Position numbers and translations under genes: made by a program | Shown here: piece by piece, positions 53,358 to 64,000 of the stretch | Position numbering within the stretch: position 1 is the stretch's first letter | How the letters are laid out: every line of letters begins with the position of its first letter | Source of the DNA: Flaccisagitta enflata | Lineage: Eukaryota > Chaetognatha > Sagittoidea > Aphragmophora | Direction: 5' to 3' | NCBI GenBank assembly: GCA_965153355.1 | Contig: OZ231128.1 | Coordinates: forward strand, 43,896,001-43,960,000 | Length of the DNA stretch: 64,000 bases | The notes under the pieces: model-generated | Databases searched by the model: none | What the model was told of the DNA's origin: nothing | What the model saw: the letters and a program-made list of their open reading frames with translations, nothing else

Positions 53358-54117
53358 AGTCACAAAAGCGTTAGATGGTCAGCAGTGCCGGTGCCCCTAT
53401 GTGAGTGTATGTGGGTGTGAGGTGGTTAGTGGGGCAGCGGGGCCGACGAGTATATGGTTTATTTGACTCCCAGGCTGTGATTTGAGCCTGGAGGCTTGGT
53501 TTTGAGCCTCCAGGCTGGGTTTTGAGCTTCCAGGCAGAGATTTGAGCTTCATGGCTGGGATTTGAGCTTTGAGGGGCTGGGATTTTGAGCACGAGACTAA
53601 GTTTGGGCCTCAAGACTAAGATTTGGGTCTTGAGACTAGGATTGGAGCCTGGAAGCTTGGATTTGAGCCTTGAGGCTGGGATTAGAGCTTCAAGGCTGGG
53701 ATTAGAGCTTCAAGGCTGGGATTAGAGCTGCAAGGCTGGGATTTGAGCTTCAAGGCTTCGATTTGAGCTTCAAGGCTGGGATTTGAGTTTCGAGCCTGGG
53801 ATTTGAGCTTTGAGGCTGGGATTTGAGCTTTGAGGCCGGGATTTGAGCTTTGAGGCTGGGATTTGAGCTTTGAGGCTGGGATTTGAGCTTTGAGGCAGGA
53901 TTGAGCTTTGAGGGCAGGATTTGCAGGCCTTGGGGCCAAGTTTTGATCCTCTAGGCTGGGATTTGAGCTTCTTGAGGCAGGATTTGAGCCTCGGTGCAGG
54001 ATTGTGCCTCAGGCAGGATTTTGAGCCTTGAGGCCGGGGGGGTACGGAGAAGGAGGAGAAGGAGAAATTATCCCATATGTGAAAGTATAGGTCATCGGCC
54101 CCTTCGAGACCACTGAC
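53358..54117. mobile_element. T1 element with GGGATTTGAGCTTTGAGGCT array
   Basis: The extended left end (AGTCACAAAAGCGTTAGATG, GTCAGCAGTGCCGGTGCCCC, GGGGCAGCGGGGCC) and the short right end (ATAGGTCATCGGCCCCTTCG, AGACCACTGACTAAAAAG) flank about 550 bp of a 20-bp array. Confidence 0.85.
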
Positions 54118-54401
54118 TAAAAAGGAATTATCACAGAATAATGAAAATCAGACATTTTGAACGCAGGAGAGATTTTTTTCAACTTATCAATTTATAGAAA
54201 TCAGAGAAAGATGCATTTTCAAGCATGAGACTCAAAGTGCAAGAAGGTAAGTCGCTCTGATTTTAATGATAAAGCACATGTTTGTACATCATTAGATAGA
54301 ATACAGGTGGTAGGTGGTTCTCTCATTGATCACCTTTGAGAGAAATGTCCATCAATCAACAAAAGAAGCTTTTAAACAAATCTAACCCCTCAATGGATTT
54401 T

Positions 54402-54826
<425 letters not shown>

Positions 54827-55159
54827 TCATATCCTCTGCGTTTCCTGCGCCCTGCATTCTAAATGTTTCCTCCAAAGTCTTGTTTTACTTTATCTCACAA
54901 TTCCATCTTGGTGTTGGTGGGCGGTTCAGGACGGCGCCTCTTCATTTTTCATGTCTATTATCCTCGTGTTTTTTCTTTTTTTCTCCTTTATTTTTGTTGG
55001 TTGCCTTCTTTCCTTTGCCCCTTCCTGTTTTCTGTCCTTTCTTGTTCTTTTTCTTCTCTTTTTTGGCTCTCTTTCTCTCATTGCTGTTCCTATGTTTTTC
55101 TCTATTGATTTTTCTTTAAACCGCCCCATGTTTTCTACGGATGTCTTTCATCCGGGTTT

Positions 55160-55260
55160 TTAGTCGCGTGCACACAACGCTAAAACCCGCTATGTCAGTT
55201 GTTTGGTCTGTCGTTCAGTGTGTTGGTTGGTTCATTGGTTGGTCGGCAAAACTTTGCCTT
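55160..55260 (+). mobile_element. R1 head fragment
   Basis: TTTTTAGTCGCGTGCACACA, ACGCTAAAACCCGCTATGTC and a degenerate GGTC core. No tail is found. Sequence from 55261 to 56072 shows no gene. Confidence 0.65.
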
Positions 55261-56072
55261 TTCGGAGTGGGTCAAAGACTCAGTGGGATCTGGGTTAGGA
55301 TGAAATAATCTAATTGAATTTTACCACATTCATTTTGCATCGTGATAAGCTTTTTCCATCTATAAGAAGATTATATGTTCCACCCATAATTTTCGACGGT
55401 CGATAGAAATAAATACGATCTATTCCGGCACTGATTCCTGCATCGTTTGTGCCCAAAAACTTTAAGTGTTTTGTGTGCGTAAAGATTCTTTAGCTGAAAA
55501 AATTAAAAACACTTCAGAATAGTAATTGCGCGCGTTTATCAACGCTTTAAAAATGGGGTTTTCCCCGTTCGTTGACAACCAAATTGTTTGGTTCCAGACA
55601 TTTTCGCTCCTCAGTGTTCTCAAATTGTCTGTAATTTCATTTTCATTTCTGTCACTGTTGATGTTTCCATTGTTAGATTCAGAGAGAAAAATGCCCCGTA
55701 TTCTGAAAAAGTGTTCCGCTATAATCAGAGACTAGCTTTGGTTCTCTGTAGAATTTCTCGCCCTTTTTAAATGTTCTCCATGTACTAAATGACAAAAATG
55801 TTCATTGATTGTGTCATTGTCAAATTCTAGATCATAAACTAGTAACCCTCTCTACTGGAGAAGCTCGTTTTCTTTTATTTTTATTTACATTTATATTCCG
55901 ACATTTGGAGAAAGTTTAGTCAGGCACCAAATTGGATCATTGTTATTTGCAAAAGTTATCTTGATAGACAAAGGCAAATTGAGACATTCTTAAAATTTCA
56001 ACCGCCGCATATCCTTTGATAAATTTTCTTTCCAAAACATTGTGATGGTGAATTTCTCAGGAAAGTGCTTTC

Positions 56073-56560
56073 TAGGGCAGCAGCCCCAAAGGGGCCGATG
56101 ACCTATGCTCTCACACCTATGGGAGATTTTCTCCTCCTTCTCCTCCTTCTTCTCCTTCTTCTTTACCCCCCCCCCCCAGCCTTGAGGCCCCAATCCTAGC
56201 CTCAAGGTCCAAGTCCCAGCCTCGAGGCTCCAATTCTAGCTTTAAGGCACCAATCCAAGCGTTGAGGTTCCAATCCCAGGCTTGAGGCTCCAATCCCTGC
56301 CTCTAGGCTCCAATTCCAGTCTCAAGGCAGGGATCGGACCACAGCCCTGAGAATCCAACTAGCAAGAGGCCCCAATTCAAGCCTGATGGCTCTACCCTAG
56401 CCTCGTGGCTCAAATTTCAGCCTCAATGCTCAAATCTTAGCCCAGCATAGGTCATCAGCTCCTTTGGGGCTGCTGCCCCTCTCACCTTCATATCCTACAT
56501 ACACTAACTTAGGGGCAACAGGTATCGCTGACCATCTGACACTTTTGCAACTCTTGAGTT
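56073..56560. mobile_element. T1 element with CTTGAGGCTCCAATCCCAGC array
   Basis: The short left end (AGGGCAGCAGCCCCAAAGGG) and the extended right end (GGGGCTGCTGCCCCTCTCAC, CAGGTATCGCTGACCATCTG, ACACTTTTGCAACT) flank about 280 bp of a 20-bp array. Confidence 0.85.
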
Positions 56561-56562
56561 TT

Positions 56563-57035
56563 AGTCGCGTGCATGTCCATTGGTAGGTCGGTTGGTCGGT
56601 TCATCCATAACATTTTTAAAACCATGATTTTTTATGTTTTTTTAAGGTAATTTAAGGTACTCTAGGGTATTTTAGGGTACTTTAGGGTACTTTAGGGTGC
56701 TTTAGAGTACTTTAGGGTATTTAAGTTTTTCTAGGTACTTAAGGTACTTTAGGGTACTTTTAGATATTTTCGGGTACTTCTAGGTATTTTTGAGTATTTT
56801 TGAGTACTTTTGGGTATTTCTGGGTAATTTTGGATATTTTTGGGTATTTTTGGGTATTTTTGGGTGTTTTGGGTGTTTTGGGTGTTTTGGGTATTGTATT
56901 ATACCAATATGGTATCGATATTGTATCGATATTGTATCGACATTGTATCAATACATATCGCACGTATTGGCTTTGGGGGAGAACTCTTTTGTTTAGTCAT
57001 TTCCAGACGCACGCGACTGTTGCCCACTTGGGCTT
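56563..57035 (+). mobile_element. R1 copy carrying TTTAGGGTAC and TTTTGGGTAT arrays
   Basis: TTTTAGTCGCGTGCATGTCC, GGTCGGTTGGTCGG, about 310 bp of array (including GGTATTTTTGGGTATTTT and a GATATTGTATC triplicate), then CGCACGCGACTGTTGCCCAC, TTGGGCTTTTTAC. It begins 3 bp after the preceding T1 copy. Confidence 0.8.
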
Positions 57036-57714
57036 TTTACTGACTAATGAAAAATAAAATGAGGAAGTCGATTTCTTATTTTTTATCCTTATCCGCTTGC
57101 ACTCATTCTTCAGTTTAAAGAATGAAAATAAGATTCCAACAATCTATCTGCATCCAGGGACGACAAGAGGGGGGTTACCCCCATACAATATGGGGAGCCT
57201 GGGACTCTGGAGGGCTCGGGAGGGCCTCTTCGAGAGAGGGGGAAACAAGGAAGATAAAGATGTAAAAAAAGATGGTAAAAAGAGAAAAAAGAAAGAAAAA
57301 AAATTTAAAAACGGGACATCATTCGAATCGAATCAATGCCTGCATATTTATATTGTCCCAACTGTTTCAGATCTTCAAAGATATAGTCCATATCACTAAT
57401 ATTTTGACCCTTAATTCAAACAAGTTAGGGTCCTTTTTCAGATTAAAGAATGAAAAAAAGATCATCACAACACTTTTTTGCGTCATGTCGCATAAATTTC
57501 CCATCATCACCCTTCAACCTCCATCTAGTGGAGAATCCTTTTCAACATCTAGTGTAACTGAATCAAAATACACATAAATTCGCTTATAGTGGAGAAAAGT
57601 ATATTTCAAGTGCCTTATGCATTATGCAATATATTCTTTTAATCCAAATATTTGCAATAACAAAAGTCTGCCTATGACAGATAAAGTTCATCATTCCCTT
57701 GACATCCAGTATTG

Positions 57715-58210
57715 CAGTGTTCAACTGTATCAGCTTATGAATGCTCCCACTTTCTTCTTTCAATCATTCCCTTGACATCCGGTATTGGGGTGTTCAACTG
57801 TATCAGCACATGAATACTCCCACTTTCACCTTTCAATTGGTCCCTCGACATCCGTTATTGCAGTGTTCAACTGTATCAGCACATGAATGCTCCCACTTCC
57901 ACCATTCAATTGATCCCTTGACATCCGGTATTGGGGTGTTCAACTGTATCAGCACATGAATACTCCCACTTTCACCTTTCAATTGGTCCCTCGACATCCG
58001 TTATTGCAGTGTTCAACTGTATCAGCACATGAATGCTCCCACTTCCACCATTCAATTGATCCCTTCACATCCGGTATTGCTGTGTTCCATTGTATCAGTA
58101 CAGGAATGCTCCCACTTTCACCTTTCAATTGGTCTCCTGACATTTGGTATTGCGATGTTCAACTGTATCAGCACATGAATGCTCCCACTTTCACCTTTCG
58201 ATTGGTGGCT
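57715..58210. repeat. 73-bp minisatellite, seven units
   Basis: TGTTCAACTGTATCAGCACA, TGAATGCTCCCACTTTCACC and ATTGGTCCCTTGACATCCGG recur every 73 bp. Alternating units share variants (TTGGGGTG against TTGCAGTG), which suggests a 146-bp higher-order repeat. Confidence 0.9.
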
Positions 58211-58351
58211 GTCAAAGTGAAGAATCATCGTTTATCATCGTCAGATGCCAGAATTCCAAAGGAGAATCCCTGGGAGTCGAAAAGATGAAATTCAAATGGC
58301 CTCAAACTGTGTTCACATCGATTCTATTGCTCCTCTTTTATTTGCTCTCTT

Positions 58352-58745
58352 TTTAGTCACATGCACGCGACTCAACAAACCGTCATGCCGGTTGGTCGGT
58401 ACGGCTGTTAGTCGGTCCGTTGGTTGATCTGCTGGTTAGTTGGTAACACTTTTATGGGCGGCTTTTTCATCGCGTTCTTTTAGGTCGCGTGCTACGCGAC
58501 TCTTCACCCTGCTATGTCGGTCCGTCGGTTGGTCGGTTGTCCGCTTTTTACTTTTTCGGCGTTTTTGAACTTTTGAGTATACGTCCCCTGCCAAGATGCC
58601 CTTGTGACCTTCTCCAGCACTGCTCCTGCCCACACGCACGCGACTAGGGTAGCCGTGTATCCGGCCTTGTTTCTCACTACCTTGATTTGCTCACTGCTCA
58701 GTCGCACGCGACTTGGGTAGCGCATAGCCGTGTATGCAGCCGTGT
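58352..58745 (+). mobile_element. Cluster of R1 copies
   Basis: Heads at 58352 (TTTTTAGTCACATGCACGCG) and 58482 (TTTAGGTCGCGTGCTACGCG). Tails at about 58625-58672 (TGCCCACACGCACGCGACTA, GGGTAGCCGTGTATCCGGCC) and 58700-58745 (GTCGCACGCGACTTGGGTAG). The second copy closely matches 28525-28712. Confidence 0.8.
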
Positions 58746-59067
58746 TTTCCGTTTATACACTACATCATGACCTTGCTTTCAGCATTTTAGCGTCAAAAAC
58801 TATCTGACTTTTTTGTCAACAGCAAATGATAGTTGTGAGCAATCTCGAGTAAACACTATTGAAAGCTTGCACGGCTTTCATCCTTTGTGTACTGGAGAGT
58901 TCTGGCCTCCTTTTGAAAAGACTTTCATAATAATGTATTTACTTTCAAAACAAATGACTTACTACTTGAATATTACTTTACTTGGAAAATACGTAATGTA
59001 CCGCCCCACTAACCACAAAATTCTCGTGCAAACGTTAGAGTTAAAGTTTTCTAATTGTGCGATCAAC

Positions 59068-59252
59068 AAGGCCGGGTACACGACTGCCCAACTCGCGTGT
59101 AAGTTGGCACTGATGAAATATTGATTTTAGATTAAGCATTTGGGCAGGAGCATAGACGTAAAAAACCCGCCCTTGAGCGCCTAAAAAGTAAGTGTTACCA
59201 ACCGACGGACTGACAAACAGAGCGGGTTATAGAATCGCATTGCAAGCCACTA
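59068..59252 (-). mobile_element. R1 element copy
   Basis: ACAAGGCCGGGTACACGACT, GCCCAACTCGCGTGTAAGTT, GGGCAGGAGC, a short GACC core, and GCGGGTTATAGAATCGCATT. Confidence 0.65.
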
Positions 59253-59379
59253 AATTATTACTGTGAGCGACTGTATGACCTCTTTAAAGATTGTGTGGAA
59301 ATATTCAAGGAAATGAAAGGTTTTCCATTAGGCATTACTCCGTTCTTAACGTTTTGGCTAAATTAGTTTCCTTTTTATA

Positions 59380-60010
59380 TGCGTCCTCGCACATCTATCA
59401 GAGGTCATGCTTGTCCGTTGGTTGGTAGGTTTGTTGTTTGATGTCCTAAACCCTTTATATGAACTAACAGGACACGCACCTGTTGCCTGAACTGCGGTCG
59501 CAAGTGTTAAAAACTTTAGTTCACGCGATAATACAAAGTCACAGAAAACAACATCAAACTTGATTTATTGAGAAAAAGATAATGGCTGAGAAAAAAGCGA
59601 CTAATAAAATTGACGATTATGCCTCTATTTCCGTCCTTTGGCCTCAAAACGTGTTCATGTCTTCTAATCTTTTGATGCCACGTTCGAATGTCTATATTTC
59701 AGGTACGCCTATCCCTTTTTAAGACGCTCTGTCCATTGGTTGGTCCGTTTGTTGGTACGTCTGTCACGCTCGAATGAAAAATGGAAGAAACTGTTTGAAG
59801 AATGTTTGAAAAATGTTTGAAATCACATGAAAAGTCATCTCGCTCATTAGGGCTACTCGTCATTCCATTCATTATCATATTCTGTGACTTCGGCTTAATT
59901 CATATTGTCTGAAGATTGCGCTGTCAGGTTTTAAGTCGCATGCCCACTATATCTGTGGTTTCGTTGGTCGGTCCGTCGGTCCGCCCATACGTCCTTAACA
60001 CTAAGTGTTT
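59380..60010 (+). mobile_element. R1-related fragments
   Basis: A 59382 head variant (GCGTCCTCGCACATCTATCA), 59705-59890 matching the 30055 subfamily (CTGTCACGCTCGAATGAAAA and following), and a 59930 head (TTTTAAGTCGCATGCCCACT) with a GGTC core. Confidence 0.55.
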
Positions 60011-60033
60011 TTGGCACTTATGGGCGTTTTTTT

Positions 60034-60396
60034 GTGTACTCATCTTAGAATGGGCTCGAATTGGGCATTACAGTGAACCAATTTTTTTCAAGCATCTTTT
60101 ATATTCCATTTGCATAATAAGAGCCCAATTTCATTGGAAAATCGATTTGGACTTGATCTAGACATTCTGTAATCAACACCTTAGTTGTATAGATTGACTA
60201 TGGAAGAAATTTTTCTCCTGGCTACTTTTATCAATTCTATACAATGAGAGCATTGATTATGGAGTGCCTAGATGGAGTCCAAATCGGTTTTCCAATGAGA
60301 CTGGGCTCTGAATATGCAAATGGAACATGAAAAGTGCTTGGAAATAGTGTTTCATTCGAATACGCGAATTGAGCCCACTCTAATGGGTACATAATG
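60034..60396. mobile_element. ~360-bp foldback element
   Basis: TTAGAATGGGCTCGAATTGG pairs with CGAATTGAGCCCACTCTAAT. Inside, CCATTTGCATAATAAGAGCC pairs with GGGCTCTGAATATGCAAATG, and GATTTGGACTTGATCTAGAC pairs with CTAGATGGAGTCCAAATCGG. Confidence 0.75.
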
Positions 60397-60626
60397 GGAC
60401 TTGGAAGATGGAATCGAGACAATTAGGCTTTGTAACAGATTGGGTTACTATCTGCTCAGCTGATAACCTATAGTGTTTTGCCCTTGTGAATGAACAACGT
60501 GATTACACAAAGGTTATGTTTTTGGGAGAATTTAGGACTTATGCCTTTGATTCACTACTAGTGACACTAGTTACCAATCGAGAAGTTGTACATTTTAGCA
60601 TTTCCCAGCACACTGTGGGCTTTTTT

Positions 60627-60866
60627 AGATGCGGACACGCAATTCTATAAGAGGCTATATCCGTCAGTCGGTTTGTCGGTCCGTCCATCGGTCCGTCAGT
60701 CCGTCCATGGACACGAGTCGAAAAGTGCGAAAATGAGCGTTAGGTTGGACGAAGATCCACGATTTCGGAAATCTGTCTAGCTTATATCAGTGATGAGTAT
60801 GGATGGGGGTTGGATGCCCCTGCCCACCCCTCTGCAACGATATTGTGACCCCGTCTCACTTGTTTA
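60627..60866 (+). mobile_element. R1 element copy
   Basis: TTTTTTAGATGCGGACACGC, AATTCTATAAGAGGCTATAT, a CCGTCGGTCCG core, GTGATGAGTATGGATGGGGG, and TGCCCACCCCTCTGCAACGA, TATTGTGACCCCGTCTCACT. Confidence 0.8.
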
Positions 60867-61801
60867 TATTCGTTTTAAAGACAACCTTTTTCATTATGTC
60901 ACAACCCTCCGCGTGCTTATCTTTAGAGACAATCTTTTTCGTTATCTTTCCATTTGCAAGCACACACAAAAATAAGCCATTAATAATCAAGAAGAAACGG
61001 GAAATTAAATGTGTTTTTTTTCTCTTCCTTATCTACGCAATCAATCAAGAAACCTTTTTTCTGTGTGGTTTGTTTGCAGCAATTCAATTAATGAATAGCA
61101 AAGATAGAAAAAGTGATTAAAAAAGCAGTTAATGAAAAAAGATACAACTCGAGAGAGTTATGGTGAAAAAAAGAAAACTTTTGTGCATAAGCGTCATCCT
61201 ACAGTCCGTCATCCTACAGTCAGGTGACCAAACAGTTCCCAATGTCTTAAAGATCAAGATGTTGAGATATTTTAAAAGTATTTTAAGATTTTGAAAGGAA
61301 AAGTAGGTAAAAGATTTGAAATCATGTTGTGTCACGATTTCTGTGTTTCACACGCAGAGTTGGATTTTGCTGAAATATCAAGTCTATGATACTTGTAGGT
61401 GATATGTAATAACAGTAAGTGATACCAGTAATACCAGCTATCGCTGTAAGGAATAAAGTTTTAACCATTGGCCACTTTCCAACAAGCTTTTGATCTCAGT
61501 CACAGCAAAATTTTCTGTTTAAATCATGAGCAATTGTGTAATTGAAAATGAACTTAAATATGCTTATATGCATGCTTTTTTGCGTTTCCATGCACCAATA
61601 TGCATCATGCATTATCAATACATTTTCCACTGATTGCACTAAAAACCATAAAAAAATAGGACTGAGCTAAATGAGCTAGAATACGAAAGATAGAATTTTC
61701 TCCCGATTACTCAAATTTTCATGTTTATTTTTTATGTTTATGTTTATTTTTTCATGTTTATTCCCTGACTGAAATCCACAGATCAGGGCTGGAAATAAGA
61801 G
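60867..61801. other. AT-rich flank of the right-hand gene
   Basis: I see no gene. CTGAAATCCACAG|ATCAGGGCTGG near 61782 could be the acceptor of a 5'-UTR exon leading into the ATG at 61802. Confidence 0.4.
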
Positions 61802-63872
61802 ATGATTTTGGCGTCGATCATTTGGCTAATCTGCCCGCTATTTGCCTTCACTGTCTGTGAATCATCGCAAATTGTTTACAACGACAATCAGGTAATAATG
61901 ATACCTTTTTTAAAGTAATTACGAGAAAACAGTTTCAGCGGAGACATTTTGCTTATGTACCTGTCAGGGGGTTTTAGAAGTTCATGAGCACAGTGTCATA
62001 CCGAATCATGTTTTGAAATTGATCTTTTTATTATGATTAAGAAATTGTTAACTTTAGAATTTAGCTATGTTTAAGTACAAATTCTTCGCCTTGAGGTGAA
62101 CAAGGCCGTATACACGGCAATCCAGTCGCGGACGGTTTGGAAGGGGTGGTGCGAAAACTGCTCAGAATTCAAAAATGTGACGGATCTACCGATCTGCCGA
62201 CCGACACGGCAAGGTGTAGAGTCGCGTGTCCGCGACTAAAAATTGCCGCCATGAACCTCAAATCCCAGCTTTGCAAGCCCAAAACCTAGGCAAAGATACC
62301 CTTCTTAAAACCCAAGTTTTACTCCGAGGCTCTTCCGCGTATAAAGACGGGACGACAGAGTACAGTCGTTTGAAAATCAAACGCCAACAACACTACACTC
62401 ATTGAAAATTTCTTTGTCCGTTTCGTTTCGTGCCCGATTTTTATCACACACACAAAAAAAGAGGAAATTATGATAGGAGAATTCCTTCCTCCATCAATTA
62501 TCCTTGTGGAAAAGAAAACCTGGGCTATTTGTCTTCTGGTAGTGCGATTAAAAACTTGGTTTGTTTGCTTATTTTGTTTTTCTGATAATGAATATAAAAT
62601 CTTTCAAAAATCAGAGAGTTGATGAAAATAGTGGACGGAGCTCCTTTCAAAAGCTCTTGGAGTGGATTCGATTTTTGCTGTTGGCTACAGTCAACTCCCA
62701 TTCTGAGTGATCCCGATGAACTGATGACATCTTTTATAAATTTCCATAGATAAGGTCGATATGCATGGATATGGATGGGTTGAGTGAAAAAAAAACCGAT
62801 TATTTGTAGCTCTTGAATCGGTTTTTTTCTGGTCGAAATTGAGTTAACAAAATTGACATCTTACTAATCATTTTTTCGCACCATTTTATCTCCATCCCGA
62901 AATTTGCGCAGTTCTTTTCCTCCGATTTTGGCGTCGCTTGCAATGACATCGACGCTGGTGACCGACTCCATAATGACATCGACGCTGGTGACAGATACCA
63001 CAGTGACATCGGCGCTGGTGACAGAATCGCAAGTGACGTAACTGTTGCTCGATTCGACGGTGACTCTGGTGATGACAGGCTCTTAAATGAAAATGACCCA
63101 CCGGACAGACTCCTTGCCGTTTGCAGGAAATTTCTGGCTGAGCCACAAACGAATCAAAACATCATTCGCAGCGCCGAAGCGCGTATAAAGGTAAACAAGG
63201 CCGTATACACGACTACCGAAGTCGCGTGCTGGTGGGCAGGGGCAGTGATAAAAAAGCTAACCCAAGCATTTGGGCAGGAGCGGTAATGCGAAACCGCCCG
63301 ATAATGCCGAATATGCTAACAGCCTCTTACCGACCGACCAACCGACCGAGAAAGCGGGTTATAAAATTGTCTCTCCATCGTCTATCAATGGGGATTGGAG
63401 AATTAGTTCAATTGATCGTTAGGTGCTGATGACTTAGTTTATATTTCAAAATTCCGAGCTTTGACTGGAAGTCGTTAAAAATGCAGAAGATTTAGTTGAC
63501 TGTCACCATTCTTAATTTTGACAAAATGTTTTTAGTGGACGCGGACGCGGACTGGCGACTCTTTAAGAGGCTTTGTCTGTCGGACCATCGGTCAATCGGT
63601 TCGTTGGTCCGTTGGTCTGTCATCATCGAGTTGGAAAGTTTGGAAACGCACATTTCCACACCAGGCTCACCTGCCCACCCGTCCGCGACTGATATTGGCC
63701 GTGTATACGGCTTTGTTTTTTTAGAACTATTGCATTTCTAACCAGTTTTTCTTTGATTTAATCTTAGAATACTGGTAAGATCTGCCACTGCAAATGCCCC
63801 GACGCCTTACGGACAAGCTTCAACGCGACTTCAGGATTATGTGAAAGCAACGTCAAATTCGTTGTGCATTCA
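61802..63872 (+). CDS. Secreted or membrane Cys-rich protein, N-terminal part (gene runs off window)
   Basis: Three phase-0 exons: 61802-61891, 62912-63190 and 63768-63872. Exon 1 gives a signal peptide (MILASIIWLICPLFAFTV then CESSQIVYNDNQ). Exon 2 (93 codons; acceptor TTTGCGCAG, donor AAG|GTAAAC) contains three tandem 10-residue repeats (NDIDAGDRLH, NDIDAGDRYH, SDIGAGDRIA) and then an acidic DGDSGDDRLLNENDPPDR stretch and a helical-looking tail. Exon 3 encodes a compact Cys cluster (ICHCKCPDALRTSFNATSGL, then C) with an N-glycosylation sequon NAT, and the donor TCA|GTGAGC. The CHCKC...C arrangement resembles the short Cys-rich N-terminal module of shavenoid-like membrane proteins; that is a weak memory-based match, and transmembrane or later domains are not in view. 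Exon 2 has no ATG, so a simple ORF search misses it. Confidence 0.65.
62098..62241 (-). mobile_element. R1 element copy, near-consensus
   Basis: AACAAGGCCGTATACACGGC, AATCCAGTCGCGGACGGTTT, AATTCAAAAATGTGACGGAT, a short GACC core, and AAGGTGTAGAGTCGCGTGTC, CGCGACTAAAAA. It lies in intron 1 of the right-hand gene. Confidence 0.85.
63191..63375 (-). mobile_element. R1 copy starting at a 5' splice site
   Basis: The element end (AACAAGGCCGTATACACGAC) begins within 2 bases of the exon-2 donor (AAG|GTAAACAAGG). It continues through AAGTCGCGTGCTGGTGGGCA, a second partial tail, and (GACC)n to AAAGCGGGTTATAAAATTGT. Confidence 0.75.
63530..63722 (+). mobile_element. R1 element copy, opposite orientation to 63191-63375
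   Basis: TTTTTAGTGGACGCGGACGC, GGACTGGCGACTCTTTAAGA, a GGTC/GTCC core, and TGCCCACCCGTCCGCGACTG, GGCCGTGTATACGGCTTTGT. With the previous copy it makes an inverted pair that takes up most of the 577-bp intron 2. Confidence 0.85.
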
Positions 63873-64000
63873 GTGAGCAAACTATTCAGTATTGGCTCTA
63901 ATTTGTTAATCCGTAATCAGCATGTTATGGAAATATTTGTAAAAATGTGGTACTTGAAATTGCCACCACCAATGGTAACAACAACAACCACAACCATAAC

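Noticed and set aside
57741-58288. ORFs of 72 and 110 residues
   Set aside because: Generated by the 73-bp minisatellite (73 is not a multiple of 3, so frames rotate); no gene features.
58823-59124. Possible exon after GTCAACAG with ORF of about 100 residues
   Set aside because: No convincing donor, no recognisable domain, and the ORF end runs into an R1 copy (NKAGYTTAQLAC is element sequence).
62886-63146. 86-residue - strand ORF rich in CHQRRCH
   Set aside because: Opposite-strand shadow of exon 2 of the right-hand gene, which has matching splice sites and phase on the + strand.

Overview
The window is animal (metazoan) nuclear DNA from an invertebrate. It contains split genes with GT-AG introns, standard stop codons, animal-type extracellular domains (vWA, EGF, discoidin-like) and a Vilse/ARHGAP39-type RhoGAP, in a background very rich in microsatellites and short non-autonomous mobile elements. 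The discoidin-like domain pair reminds me of cnidarian secreted proteins, but I cannot fix the phylum from sequence alone. There is no prokaryotic gene organisation, CRISPR array, rRNA or recognisable tRNA.

Four gene models are supported by matched splice sites and intron phases. (1) A + strand RhoGAP gene runs from 15854 to 43654 (six exons visible); it encodes the C-terminal RhoGAP domain of an ARHGAP39/Vilse orthologue. Its last exon carries a 16-bp tandem duplication that breaks the frame 27 codons before the expected stop. (2) and (3) lie on the - strand, both inside the 15.9-kb intron between RhoGAP exons 1 and 2. A ten-exon gene (26823 down to 18973) encodes a 455-residue secreted vWA-EGF-discoidin-like protein ending in KDEL. 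A three-exon gene (18652 down to 16477) encodes a 186-residue secreted protein made only of the same discoidin-like domain. (4) On the + strand at the right edge, the 5' part of a secreted or membrane Cys-rich protein gene (61802 to 63872, three exons) continues beyond the window. One further candidate exon (6130-6384, Gly/Ala-rich) has good splice sites but no assigned gene.

The rest is repeat landscape. Two families dominate. 'R1' (about 130-310 bp) has a palindromic head containing AGTCGCG...CGCGACT, a tetranucleotide CCGT/GGTC tract or another simple array in the middle, and a tail reading TGCCCACCCG...GGCCTTGTT; more than 30 copies are present. 'T1' has subterminal inverted GGGCAGCGGCCCC...GATGTCCTGTAGGACACAGGGG blocks, one end always extended by 60-100 bp (GTCAGCGGTACC), and a different tandem array inside each copy; seven copies plus fragments are present. 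One T1 copy (1621-6105) encloses a 3.1-kb AT-rich palindrome packed with TTAATTAA and a second nested T1 copy. Foldback/MITE-like elements lie at 17506, 19892, 25179, 34394, 41195, 51755 and 60034. Microsatellites, especially (CT)n/(GA)n, reach 180 bp, and several serve as the polypyrimidine tract of a 3' splice site.

Layout: 1-6.1 kb minisatellite, R1 and nested T1/palindrome; 6.1-15.8 kb repeats with one candidate exon; 15.8-43.7 kb RhoGAP gene with the nested antisense pair at 16.5-26.8 kb; 43.7-61.8 kb intergenic repeats with no convincing gene; 61.8-64 kb start of the fourth gene.
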